Positions 1 through 9,272 of a stretch of DNA of 22,802 nucleotides are shown here, piece by piece (within the stretch, counting starts at the first letter, position 1; every line of letters begins with the position of its first letter). The position numbers were made by a program, and so were the translations under genes. The notes beneath the pieces were generated by a model. It did no database searches. It was given only the letters and a program-made list of their open reading frames with translations, and had not been told where the DNA came from. This stretch comes from Pleurobrachia bachei (lineage: Eukaryota > Ctenophora > Tentaculata > Cydippida > Pleurobrachiidae): the NCBI GenBank assembly GCA_000695325.1, contig AVPN01001397.1, positions 1 to 22,802 on the forward strand. The letters are read 5' to 3'.

Positions 1-572
1 CCAGTGATCTTACAAAAACCGTGACGAAAGGTCCACGTCTTATATCTTACCGTGCAAAACGAGATATTGAAGGTGTTGAGAAATACACGCTTCCCTCCCC
101 AAGCGGTCTTTATTTCCCCATTAACAAAATAAATAGCCGTCCACCGCCGGCTTTTCGCACTTGGTCACTTCTCTTTTTCACTCATTTTGGTCTCTTTATT
201 TCTCCCCCTTTCATTTTGTCGCCATCTGGGGCTGACAGTAACTATATCCTTGGTGAGTTACTGCAGACAGGATGAGGCAGGGGACGAGGGCCACAATGGT
301 AGTTATAACTTTAGATGTGGTCATTAGCAAGAGTGGGGTTGTAAAATGAAAAATACAGCTGGTAATTTTAGTAAATCGTAGCAGGGTAAATCGATGTGAA
401 GCAATAGTAAAATTTAGATTAGAAGTTTAGTTGAGGGTCATGTGAACTCTAGTGCCATTGGGGAGCCACTGTAACTTATTCAGTCACTAACTCAAAAAAT
501 CAGACCCCATTTTTTACTGCTATTCATTCATGGTTTAGAAGACAGACATCACTAATGCCCCCGACTTCACAG
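1..572. other. Upstream flank, probably intron of the phosphatase gene
   Basis: The D2 exon that starts at 573 needs two bases from an upstream exon. I find no exon here that encodes the expected linker between the D1 and D2 phosphatase domains. A frame is open from the window edge to about 275 and meets a donor-like GTGAG near 252. Its translation does not resemble a phosphatase and is low in complexity, so I do not call it coding. It could still hold an unrecognised exon. Confidence 0.4.
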
Positions 573-2398
573 GTTTGCTAACGTGTTACCATTCGAAAAC
601 ACGAGAGTTCGACTCCAGCCTGTTGCTGGCATTGAGGGTAGTGATTATATTAATGCGAGTTACATTACTGGATATCAGAAACGAAATGCTTACATTGCAA
701 CACAGGTAATTTGAGTGAGACTAATTATCTCGTGGAATTATAAAATTAAAATTTATAGATTAGATGCTTAACTTATCTCTGTTACCTATCCTATCATGTA
801 CTGGAACTTTTCCTCTCCTGACACACTTTTTTACACACCCCTCCAGGGACCTCTTGAAGAAACTGTTAACGACTTTTGGCGAATGATCTGGGAGCAGAAT
901 GTCAACACCATCGTTATGTTAACCCAAATAATGGAGTGTGGTCGCCCCGGGTTATCCAAGTGTTTCGAATACTGGCCTAGTGTGACAGAGAGACCCCTGG
1001 CTCTGAGTAATAACTTTGTTATCACATTCCGGGGATCTACTGAGACGCAGTGTTACACACGGAGGGAACTGGTACTGACTAACAATACAGCGGTGAGTGA
1101 AACATTATATACTGTCTAACAATAAGTGAAATATATACAAGGGTGGAGGTGGGTTAGAGACAGTTGTGGGGAATTGAGATTGGAATATTGAATCAGAGAT
1201 AAACTTTGAGATACTTTAAAAACTTTGAGATAATTTATTTTTGCGTGGAAAAATATCAGGCAACTCAAGACAAGATGTGCAGGGAGAAAGAGAGTTGAGT
1301 AATTTTGCGACCAATCATATATTCACAACCCCCTCCCCCTCCCTCAGCAACAGGAAAGGATAATCCAGCAATACCATTTCGACACATGGCCAGAACAGGG
1401 ACTGCCCCAGACCATTGCTATCTACAGTCTAGTATCAACAGTGACTGCAAACACTCCCCAGAGGTCCCATGAGCAATCACCTGTTGTGGTTCATTGCAGG
1501 TGAGATATAGATATCTTAGTAGTTGGTGTATCACACCATATTTGGGCATACATGACGTCATGAAATGCCCAAATATGGTGACGAGCAGGAGCCTGTTGTT
1601 GTTCACTGCAGGTGAGAATAGACCCCCTATTATCTGGTGACTGGTAGCCCTGTACCTATTTGTATTTGTATTTTCTAATCAACTCAATTCCAAATTTCAG
1701 TGCGGGAGGAGGTAGAACTGGTGTGTTTATTGCAATCTCCAGTGCCTTGGAGAGGTTCCAGCAGGAGAAACTAATTGATATCTTTGGGCTAGTTAAAGAT
1801 CTTCGCAACCAACGACCAGCAATGGTAAGTTATCTTTCGCAATCAATCAAATAAATTGCGATATGTATCTTTCGCAACAAATTACTTTTTTTATTTTTTT
1901 CCCTTTCACTTTCACCCCTAGCTAAAATAATTTCTTTTGATTGTGACATGTATAATTGATAGTATCTTTCTAACAAAGACATTTCAAAAATCATCCATTT
2001 AATTCGGCTAGCCAATATAAATTTGACACCTGCCACTGAGAATAACTACTATATGATCACGAGTGTCGAGTAACGACCCTACGCATCCCTATGCATAGCT
2101 ATGGTTGTGTGATGTGTCCCCTATACCCTAACTCTTTGGACATCTCAAAATACATACTACATTTCAATAGAGGAGTGATATAATATGACCTTTATAATCT
2201 GTCAGGCCAATGCTCTGACCACAGTTCTCGCGCGCTCCGAGAAGCGAGAATCGGGTCAGGCCAATGCTCTGACAGTTTATAATTATTTGCTAATCCCACC
2301 ACCCTCTCCAGGTACAAACGTTGGAGCAGTACAGGTTCATCTATCAAGTAATGGCTGAATACGTTGAATCTCAAATGGACAACTACGGTTACTTTTGA
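573..2398 (+). CDS. Receptor-type tyrosine phosphatase, LAR-like D2 domain (5' partial)
   Basis: Five exons can be joined in frame: 573-705, 847-1092, 1348-1499, 1701-1824 and 2312-2398, giving 246 residues to the TGA at 2396. Visible phosphatase motifs, in order, are [46 protein letters not shown], the WPE loop, [10 protein letters not shown] and [16 protein letters not shown]. This order and wording match the second, membrane-distal domain of LAR-type receptors (PTPRF/D/S). The CX5R loop is intact, but the WPD loop reads WPE, as in LAR D2 domains, which have little or no activity. D2 probably has a structural or regulatory role. The loop also has Gly where most members have Val. The extracellular region, membrane helix and active D1 domain must lie upstream of the window. 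All junctions are GT-AG. LAR normally ends just after D2, so the TGA at 2396 is a sensible main stop. Confidence 0.92.
1534..1580. repeat. Nested palindrome with 15 bp perfect arms
   Basis: Arms CACCATATTTGGGCA (1534-1548) and their exact reverse complement (1566-1580) flank a 17 nt centre. The centre carries its own 12 bp palindrome, CATGACGTCATG, containing the full CRE octamer TGACGTCA (1553-1560). It lies in the phosphatase intron just after the donor at 1500. It may be a small MITE or a folded intronic element. Confidence 0.75.
1583..1611 (+). pseudogene. Duplicated exon end plus splice donor in phosphatase intron
   Basis: These 29 bases match the last 29 bases of the exon ending at 1499 at 23 positions and are followed by the same GTGAG donor. 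They would encode EQEPVVVHC compared with EQSPVVVHC in the exon. Extending the exon to the second donor adds 112 nt and meets an in-frame TGA, so this is not a simple alternative donor. It is either a relic or the 3' end of an unseen mini-exon. Confidence 0.6.
2199..2275. mobile_element. 77 bp MITE with 8 bp target-site duplication
   Basis: The element begins CTGTCAGGCCAATGC and ends GCTCTGACAG, giving imperfect terminal inverted repeats. It is flanked on both sides by TTTATAAT (2191-2198 and 2276-2283). An 8 bp duplication is typical of hAT elements. Inside are two direct copies of GTCAGGCCAATGCTCTGAC and a TTCTCGC/GCGAGAA inverted pair. It sits in the last intron before the end of D2. A related sequence in opposite orientation lies at 12240. 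Confidence 0.7.
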
Positions 2399-2401
2399 CT
2401 A
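2396..2401 (+). promoter_or_regulatory. Leaky stop context TGA-CTA, candidate translational readthrough
   Basis: The D2 frame ends in TAC TTT TGA followed directly by CTA. UGA followed by CUA is the best established readthrough context in animals. Beyond it the same frame runs through CTA TCT CGC CCC AG to a donor at 2413. It resumes at 2603 after an acceptor with the matching phase and stays open to 3077. The sequence shows the context and frame continuity; readthrough itself is inferred. Confidence 0.6.
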
Positions 2402-3077
2402 TCTCGCCCCAGGTAAATAATTGGTAATCAATTAGTAATTAAGCGACCGTTACCTTTTTCAGGTTTCTTCGTACTTATAACGTTTATATCATCTCTTCCC
2501 TCTACTCTAATCTTCTCTAGAGCTTACTGTAACACACTCTAATATCCTCTAACATACTCCAATCTCCCCTAGAATATTGTAACACACCTCCTTATTGCCT
2601 AGTGACGACGAAGATGGGATTGAGAGGGCGACAGCGGTGAGTGACGATAACAACTTGATAGTAGAGGACTCTCTACCCCGGTCACCCACTATAACGCCAG
2701 GACCCAGGTTTGGAGGTGCCTCCCGGACTCTAACCCGGAACGGATCTCCAGCAACTGTCCTACCGCCACCCCGGTCTGCCACCCTGAACCGCCCTACAAG
2801 TGGGGGCGGCGGTGGTAGGTCACCCCTCTCAATAAACCCTGAGCGCCATCACGCGGGGCAACAACCTGATATGTCCTTATATGGGCATCACGTGCCTGAG
2901 GGAGATTACCCCTCGGCAACTACCCGATTCCAAGATGATGATGACCTGGTGGATTTTAGTAATCGGGCTGCCTCATCCATGACAGGTCCACCTCCCACAC
3001 CAGTACGGAACAATAACCATAGCAACAATAATGCGAGGAGTAGAGAAGAGCTTTATGAGAATTTACTACCAAGGTAG
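2399..3077 (+). CDS. Candidate readthrough C-terminal tail of the receptor phosphatase
   Basis: Exon parts 2399-2412 and 2603-3077 join across a 190 bp intron (donor CAG/GTAAAT, acceptor TTGCCTAG/TGACG). The two bases left before the intron plus T at 2603 form AGT, so the frame matches that of the D2 exon. The product is 162 residues: an acidic start (SDDEDGIER), a Ser/Pro/Thr-rich middle with a Gly run, an acidic DDDDLVDF patch, the Pro motif GPPPTPV, an Asn-rich stretch, and the end REELYENLLPR. YENL fits both a YxxPhi sorting signal and a pYxN Grb2-type SH2 site; neither role is shown. I recognise no domain. I found no GT donor before the TGA in the required phase, so ordinary splicing of the last D2 exon would not bypass the stop. 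It could instead be 3'UTR, or be joined to an upstream alternative exon outside the window. Confidence 0.55.
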
Positions 3078-3181
3078 CAGAGAGAGTGAGATTGAGAGAG
3101 AGAGAGAGAGAGAGTGAGTGAGATTGAGAGAGAGAGAGAGAGAGGGAGAGAGAAAGAGGGAGATAGAGAGAGAGAGAGAGA
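3078..3181 (+). repeat. GA-rich simple repeat
   Basis: This run of GA dinucleotides is interrupted by GTGA, GGGA and AAAG variants. It directly follows the TAG that ends the long tail frame and would be in the 3' UTR of that transcript. Confidence 0.85.
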
Positions 3182-3612
3182 AATGCTGGAGTCATCATTT
3201 CTGTCACGTGTGTATTATAAGCAGACTGATCTCTTTTACTTTTTAAACTTTTTCCCAGCGGTAGACCGTCTTTATCCGAGAAATTTAATGCTCAATTTGA
3301 GTGTGATGTGTAAAATACTGTGAGGGGATATATTTCATTTAAAGATTTAAGTTATTTAAAGTACATTTTCACAATGTGTGCTATTACCCTTTTTTGTAGC
3401 ATTTTTCCGGTAAATAACCGAGAACTATAATATTCTTTGAGAGATTAAGCTGGCACTATAACAGACATAGCAACAGGGAGAGTTTGTTACTTTAACTTAG
3501 AGAACAAGTACAACGACTACCATTTTCCCAGCTTAGTTTTTCATTTGATTGTCTGGGTGCTAATTACTTTCCTAAATATTTTTTGTTACAAACACCGTCA
3601 AATTGTAATTAC
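3182..3612. other. Intergenic, AT-rich, no gene seen
   Basis: This stretch lies between the phosphatase tail and the first TMEM106 duplication unit. It is probably 3' UTR followed by spacer. I see no open frame of note, no RNA gene and no clear AATAAA. Confidence 0.5.
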
Positions 3613-4113
3613 ACTAGATTCATTTCTCTTAAGAACTGCTTGAGTTTTATGGTTTTATCATTGCACATTAGTGATATTAATGAGTCTAATAATTATTATA
3701 ACTATGCAAATTGAGAAGAGTCACGGTCTCTGAAAGTGAACGAACATAGTGTTGAAGTTTTGAACCTGCTAGTGTTACTGTTAAATACAATTGTTTTTGT
3801 CACAACTCGTGTGAAATGTGAATGTGAGTTCCCATAATTTTTTTTCGACAAATCATTATTCTACGTGTTTCTGTCGTCATTGCAATTCAAACTGTCCCTT
3901 CGATCACGATACTGATACTCAGACTATCGCGCAGGCGCGATCATTTCTAAGAAACGTTGCTTAGATGTGGCGCGCAAAAAGGACCGCGCCGCGCGCGATA
4001 CCGATTAAAGTTGAAAATTGCGTCAAAAAAAGTAAAGTCGGAATTTCCAAAATTGTTCGCCCCTTTTAACTTTTTGCGTTTTAGGTCATAGTTCCACCCC
4101 CTGATAAGAGAGA

Positions 4114-4176
4114 GACTTCAAATTCGGAGGTTAGGAAAAACATTTGAAGTTCTTCCTAACCTCCAAATTTGAAGTC
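4114..4176 (+). repeat. 24 bp-stem hairpin upstream of TMEM106 copy A
   Basis: Arms 4114-4137 and 4153-4176 pair over 24 bases with one mismatch around a 15 nt loop. The hairpin lies about 170 bp before the ATG at 4349. The same stem is kept in unit B with a shorter loop. Confidence 0.75.
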
Positions 4177-4348
4177 TTTATCTTACTAGGAACAAGAGAT
4201 ATCTCAGATTTAAATTGAACCAAATTAGGAATGGGCGGACTTTATTACACTTTTTGCGATCTGTTTGAATTTAGGTCTCCAGATGTCGCTTTGATAAGTT
4301 AGCTAATCTAAACCCTACAATTAAGTTAGACCCGTAAGGGTCTGAAAC

Positions 4349-4955
4349 ATGCAGCGGATACGAGACAGAATAGAAGCCCACCGGAGTCAGATTGGCGGAG
4401 CAACAGAACCAAGCGAACAGTGCAGAACATGCAAAGGATCTGGGAAAATATCACGAAAATACAGTGAGGTACAACATGTTCCTATATTGTGTGATTGTTC
4501 CTAGTTTGTGTTGTATCTGTATTAACACATGTTCCTTAGGGCGTGGCAGTAATATCACTTGGGGATGAACGACTTGCACCCCAGCGAACAGTTATCTACA
4601 TCATTTTAGCAGTCGTTGCGTTTCTTGCCACCACAATATCATGTGTGATATTCCTATACCCTAGACCGGTGAGTAACAACTGAGAGACGTGCCAATCAAA
4701 TGTTATAAGTTTCATGTACCGATATTCTGAAGAAATGCATGAGTGATATAGTTTGTATGATCAAATCATTAGTGAAGAATATCCCTGATTAAAAAACTCA
4801 CTCCCCTACAGGTAACAGGTGTATCAAAAACACTGCAAATCCTGGAAGCTAAGATAGCCCGGAATGAGACAAAGTTAAAACTTGGTATCACAGTCCAGGC
4901 TCATAATCAGAATTTCCTGGCATCGCACGTTGATGCAGTTGTTACCTCAGTCCAG
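4349..4955 (+). pseudogene. TMEM106 partial copy (exons 1-3 only)
   Basis: Exons 4349-4468, 4540-4668 and 4812-4955 encode 131 residues identical to the start of the full gene downstream: the CRTC zinc-type motif, the membrane helix and the first part of the LEA2-like luminal domain. The last two exons are absent from the following 800 bp. Reading past the donor at 4956 reaches a TAG within a few codons, so on its own it would give a truncated protein. All four coding differences from the complete copy are synonymous. It may be a recent partial duplicate. Because the next exons lie downstream on the same strand, it could instead act as an alternative promoter and first exons, spliced to exon 4 at 7610. 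Confidence 0.75.
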
Positions 4956-4999
4956 GTACTACTATTATAGTCGGATCCCCTCCCCCATAGTTGTAAAAT

Positions 5000-5742
5000 T
5001 AGGGTGATTCATAATGATTGATATGATCGTTGGCTATTATCTCCCAGATTTCAAGTCATGACCAAATAAAACATGTTCTACCGTTTAGTATGGACATTTT
5101 GCTTTTGGAAAAAAGTTTTTATATTCCAGTTGAAGATATATTGCCACCTTGACGCCGGAAATAGCAAGTGTTTTCGGAGGTGCGATCTCACGTCAGAATA
5201 TGGGGTGCCATATTTCACGTTCTGACGTTAAAATTTTAATTCTTATTGATATCAGACCGCACCAATATCTTAGATCATAGTCTTAGCTTTAAAATGAGCC
5301 CAAAATAGAACAATAAAAAATTAAGAAAAGGCGCTGGCAAGGGTTTTACTAAATGGCGTTATTTTTCGGTTTTTTTGACTTCTGACAGCCCTTGCCAGAA
5401 CAAATTTTCATGAATTATGATTTGGAGCACTGGAAAACTTAGATTGAACCATTACTAAGGTGTATCAACAATACTATTTATGTTATTATTCGTTATCTTT
5501 ATATGGTACCAGTTTTTGAATAGAATCTCCAAAATGACCGTTTTTCAAATCAAAATTTTCTTATTTTTACGAGTATTTTGGTACCCTACGAAAAATTTAG
5601 CTTCCAATTAGCAAAAAAAGGTATGCTTTGTGAATAGATGGCATTTACACTATCGATTAGTGAAGATTTTGGACAATTTTAAACGATTCTCTGACCCTAG
5701 TAGCCCAAAAACGGAAAATGAGACGCTTACCCGACCTAATTA
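5000..5742. other. Spacer between TMEM106 duplication units
   Basis: This AT-rich spacer has no recognised exon. An imperfect inverted pair, CGTCAGAATATGG (from 5191) and CCATATTTCACGTTCTGACG (from 5208), forms a possible hairpin. The missing TMEM106 exons 4 and 5 are not present. Confidence 0.5.
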
Positions 5743-7125
5743 CTAGATTCATTTCTCTTAAGAACTGCTTGAGTTTTATGGTTTTATCATTACACATTAG
5801 TGATATTAATGAGTCTAATTATAACTATGCAAATTGAGAAGAGTCACGGCCGTGCACGGTCTCTGAAAGTGAACGAACATAGTGTTGAAGTTTTGAACCT
5901 GCTAGTGTTAAATACAATTGTTTTTGTCACAACTCGTGTGAAATGTGAATGTGAGTTCCCATAATTTTTTTTTCGACAAATCATTATTCTACGTGTTTTT
6001 GTCGTCATTGCAATTCAAACTGTCCCTTTGATCGCGATACTGATACTCAGACTATCGCGCAGGCGCGATCATTTCTAAGAAACGTTGCTTGGATGTGGCG
6101 CGCAAAAAGGACCGCGCCGCGCGCGATACCGATTAAAATTGAAAACTGCGTCAAAAAAGTAAAGTCGGAATTTCCAAAATTGTTCGCAACTTTTAACTTT
6201 TTGCGTTTTAGGTCATAGTTCCACCCCCTGATAAGAGAGGGACTTCAAATTCGGAGGTTAGGAAAAACATTCTTCCTAACCTCCAAATTTGAAGTCTTTA
6301 TCTTACTAGGAACAAGAGATATCTCAGATTTAAATTGAACCAAATTAGGAATGGGCGGACTTTATTACACTTTTTGCGATCTGTTTGAATTTAGGTCTCC
6401 AGATGTCGCTTTGATAAGTTAGCTAATCTAAACCCTACAATTAAGGTTGACCCGTAGGGGTCTGAAACATGCAGCGGATACGAGACAGAATAGAAGCCCA
6501 TCGGAGTCAGATTGGGGGAGCAACAGAACCAAGCGAACAGTGCAGAACATGCAAAGGATCTGGGAAAATATCACGAAAATACAGCGAGGTACAACATGTT
6601 CATATATTGTGTGATTGTTCCTGGTTTGTGTTGTATCTGTATTAACACATGACACATGTTCCTTAGGGCGTGGCAGTAATATCACTTGGGGATGAACGAC
6701 TTGCACCCCAGCGGACAGTTATCTACATCATTTTAGCAGTCGTTGCGTTTCTTGCCACCACAATATCATGTGTGATATTCCTATACCCTAGACCGGTGAG
6801 TAACAACTGAGAGACGTGCCAATCAAATGTTATAAGTTTCATGTACCGATATTCTGAAGAAATACATGAGTGATATAGTTTGTTTGATCAAATCATTAGT
6901 GAAGAATATCTCTGATTAAAAAACTCACTCCCCTCCAGGTAACAGGTGTATCAAAAACACTGCAAATCCTGGAAGCTAAGATAGCCCGGAATGAGACAAA
7001 GTTAAAACTTGGTATCACAGTCCAGGCTCATAATCAGAATTTCCTGGCATCGCACGTTGATGCAGTTGTTACCTCAGTCCAGGTACTACTATTATAGTCG
7101 GATACCCTCCCCCCAGTTGTAAAAT
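5743..7125 (+). repeat. Tandem duplication unit B: TMEM106 promoter region and exons 1-3
   Basis: Second copy of 3613-4999, with the same order and ends. Differences are scattered substitutions and small indels, such as an added GGCCGTGCAC block near 5850, a shorter hairpin loop and an extra GACACAT in intron 1. This copy continues into the complete gene. Confidence 0.9.
6241..6296 (+). repeat. 24 bp-stem hairpin upstream of TMEM106 copy B
   Basis: Arms 6241-6264 and 6273-6296 repeat the stem seen at 4114-4176. The loop is 8 nt here compared with 15 nt in unit A, and the stem sequence is unchanged. Confidence 0.75.
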
Positions 7126-8107
7126 ATCTTGAAATACGGTCCTTGTTTGGTAGCAGTTGTAACACCATTATATTGATGCGAAGCCTGTGTGTATTTTGTC
7201 ACCATAGTGTACCTGCTATAGTTGTGTATTGTGTGTCTATCTATAAAGCATAGAGCGAGAACAATGAAAAATATTGTATGTGGTGACTTTGTGTGCGTAT
7301 GAACTGTGCAGTAGTAAACACTGTGTTTGGCAAGTGTAAAGAGTAATTCCAAGAAATTCTTCAAACTTGCCCGTCCACATAACATGCGAATCTGCATAAA
7401 CAGATAAATACATTTCGCACGTGATTTGCCAATTTAGGTGTCAGATGTACACGACTTACGTGATATCAGTTTTGAAACCCGATAAGACGTCACAAAATTG
7501 CTAACTACAATGCTTCGTGACATATTTTATGACTTTTTAATAAAATGAACGTATTGGTCTACAGCTGTTTAAATCATTTTAATGACTCCTGATAATCCCC
7601 TCCCGCTAGTTCCAAACCCGGGAGGTGGGTACAAACGACACTACCTACGAGACTAGTAAACCTACTGTCAAGGCCCGTGGTGATACATGGCTGAACTACA
7701 CTGTGACTACTAATTATGGGAGGGAGAGTGGCAGTCAGGATATTTATACATACTGTTGTGTTGTCAGATGGAGTCTTAACTTTAAGGTAGGGGTAATGAT
7801 CGAGTACTATGCTGGAAATAGCAAATTATTTTCCATCAAATCATTTTTCCACTATTTTCCACTTTCTTTTTTACTAAGTCTGCTAACCAATTATGTACCG
7901 GCCTCTTACAACCAGCACTTAATAACTCCCCCTCCCTATTTCCAGGTCCTGGTAGCATCTAAATTCAGTTATTTTCTGTCCACATCAATCGAATATAACG
8001 ATGACAAGTACCTGTTTGCTAATTGTGCCGGTGTACGGCGGGAGAGTGATGGGACCTGTTATCTAAATCTTATCACTCCACAAGAGAGTAGCGGTGATGT
8101 GCTGTAG
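6469..8107 (+). CDS. TMEM106 family lysosomal/endosomal membrane protein
   Basis: Exons 6469-6588, 6667-6795, 6939-7082, 7610-7786 and 7946-8107 all join in phase 0 at GT-AG sites and give 243 residues, close to the family norm of about 250-275. A short cytosolic part has the CRTC pair (Cys25, Cys28) that is conserved in TMEM106 proteins. ISLGDERLAPQRT follows, then one membrane helix at about residues 57-80. The rest is a LEA2-like luminal domain with several N-x-S/T sites (NETK, NDTT, NYTV) and the end motif YLFANCAG, matching the YVDCG region of TMEM106B. Family members are type II proteins of late endosomes and lysosomes that influence lysosome size, acidification and transport. The A/B/C paralogue cannot be told. 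A partial tandem copy lies upstream. Confidence 0.9.
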
Positions 8108-8595
8108 ATGTTTCATACCTCGCTCTGCAGTCCTGGACTGTAAACATAAGCAAGGGTTTTTTTGGTGGTTTTTAAGAGAGTATATGTGATCAGAACAGTT
8201 GAACAATAGTCTGATAGCAATTCCTTCTCATACACGATGTGTTTGATGTCAGATATGTCAGTGAACCGTTCTTCTTATCTTGAAAACAGAATGTCGAGAG
8301 GGTTCTAAGTTGTCGGTTTCTTTTGTTGTGTGCATGTCGTGTTTTTATCTGTGGAAATATTAAGTGTGTGTTAATTTATGAGAAGTTTTTCAGCTCCCAA
8401 TCAAGACGTGATCTTGGAATTTCGTTCGATATATTCAAGCACGAGCGACATTTTTTGTTAAAATTTTATTCTTTTCTGTTAATTTTCAGTCGACCAAAAC
8501 CAATGCTTTATTGAATATAGTGTGCATATCTCAAATCCCTACAATCTAATTAGTTAATTAACGAAACAACAATCAGTAATCGCTGTTACAGGTTC
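8108..8595 (+). other. TMEM106 3' flank and IMMP copy A 5' flank
   Basis: No gene is called here. From 8360 the sequence is shared with 11100 onward as the start of the IMMP-PUS3 duplication. A 63-codon open frame from 8323 is not conserved in the second copy and is rejected. An acceptor-like TGTTACAG ends at 8591, four bases before the IMMP ATG. Confidence 0.5.
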
Positions 8596-9060
8596 ATGGT
8601 TTCAACTAAAATCCTGTTATGCTGCGGAACATTTCTCACTGCCTCTCAACTGTACCTTGTATCTGGCAAATCCATGGCACCCACAATAAACCACTCTCCA
8701 ACCACCCACTCTCTCCTACTCCTCGACAGACTAACACCCCTTCTTGGTTTATACCAACCCCACCACGGTGATATAGTGGTGTTTACTCGACCAGAGACTA
8801 CTAGAAGTGTAGTGAAACGAGTAGCACGGGTCGAGGGAGAGGTGAAGGGAGGGGTGGTAGTGAGGAAGGAACAGTTCTGGGCACAGGGTGATAACAGGAG
8901 GTGTTCAGTTGATAGTTGTGATTATGGGCCCGTGCCAGTGAGATCATTGCCTGGTGATACCACTTCCTGTTATACTGACGTCACGTGTGCAGTCTGTGTA
9001 CAGGTATCTTGTCTCATGACACCCCTCAATGAACTCCCCAGGGGGGTTGGAAATCATTGA
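8596..9060 (+). CDS. Mitochondrial inner membrane protease subunit, copy A, C-terminus frameshifted
   Basis: This single open frame of 154 codons belongs to the S26 signal peptidase family (IMMP1L/IMMP2L), which cleaves sorting peptides on the outer face of the inner mitochondrial membrane. The N-terminus has a hydrophobic stretch. SGKSMAP carries the catalytic Ser26, HHGDIVV follows, and VVKRV carries the catalytic Lys74. GDN..S.DS..YGP (98-112) is the family's C-terminal motif. Compared with copy B, a net 14 bp deletion near 8947 shifts the frame after residue 117 and replaces the end. Copy A has also lost two glycines kept in copy B: KRVAR for the family's KRVxG, and KEQFW for KGQFW. Both catalytic residues remain, yet the pattern suggests decay. 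PUS3 copy A follows 212 bp later. Family assignment is firm; subunit 1 versus 2 is not resolved. Confidence 0.8.
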   Translation: MVSTKILLCCGTFLTASQLYLVSGKSMAPTINHSPTTHSLLLLDRLTPLLGLYQPHHGDIVVFTRPETTRSVVKRVARVEGEVKGGVVVRKEQFWAQGDNRRCSVDSCDYGPVPVRSLPGDTTSCYTDVTCAVCVQVSCLMTPLNELPRGVGNH

Positions 9061-9272
9061 TATGTTGAGCGGGACCTTCCCAAGAGATTTATTGAGATAT
9101 ATATTGGGAATAACATTGTTTTGTAAATACCTGAGTATTGTAAAAATTATTATGTTATATCTTTTTTATTTACTAACTTAATCACTCTGTCTGTGTTTGC
9201 ATTAAATAACACCGTTTTCCCGCTACAACCCTGTACCCTAACCAATATTAATATTCCTCTGTAGCACTAGAC

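Larger units (their letters stand above)
3613..4999 (+). repeat. Tandem duplication unit A: TMEM106 promoter region and exons 1-3
   Basis: This unit is nearly identical to 5743-7125, with small indels. It starts at CTAGATTCATTTCTC and ends at AGTTGTAAAAT in both copies. It covers about 735 bp upstream of the start codon, the first three coding exons and a few bases of intron 3. Both copies share a GC-rich patch with GCGCGC runs about 370 bp before the ATG, probably near the promoter. Confidence 0.9.

Noticed and set aside
603-618. tRNA B-box-like GAGTTCGACTCC
   Set aside because: It lies inside a clear phosphatase exon, with no A box or cloverleaf around it.
6428-6706. 92-codon minus-strand open frame over TMEM106 exons
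   Set aside because: It is the antisense shadow of exons 1-2 of the real gene.
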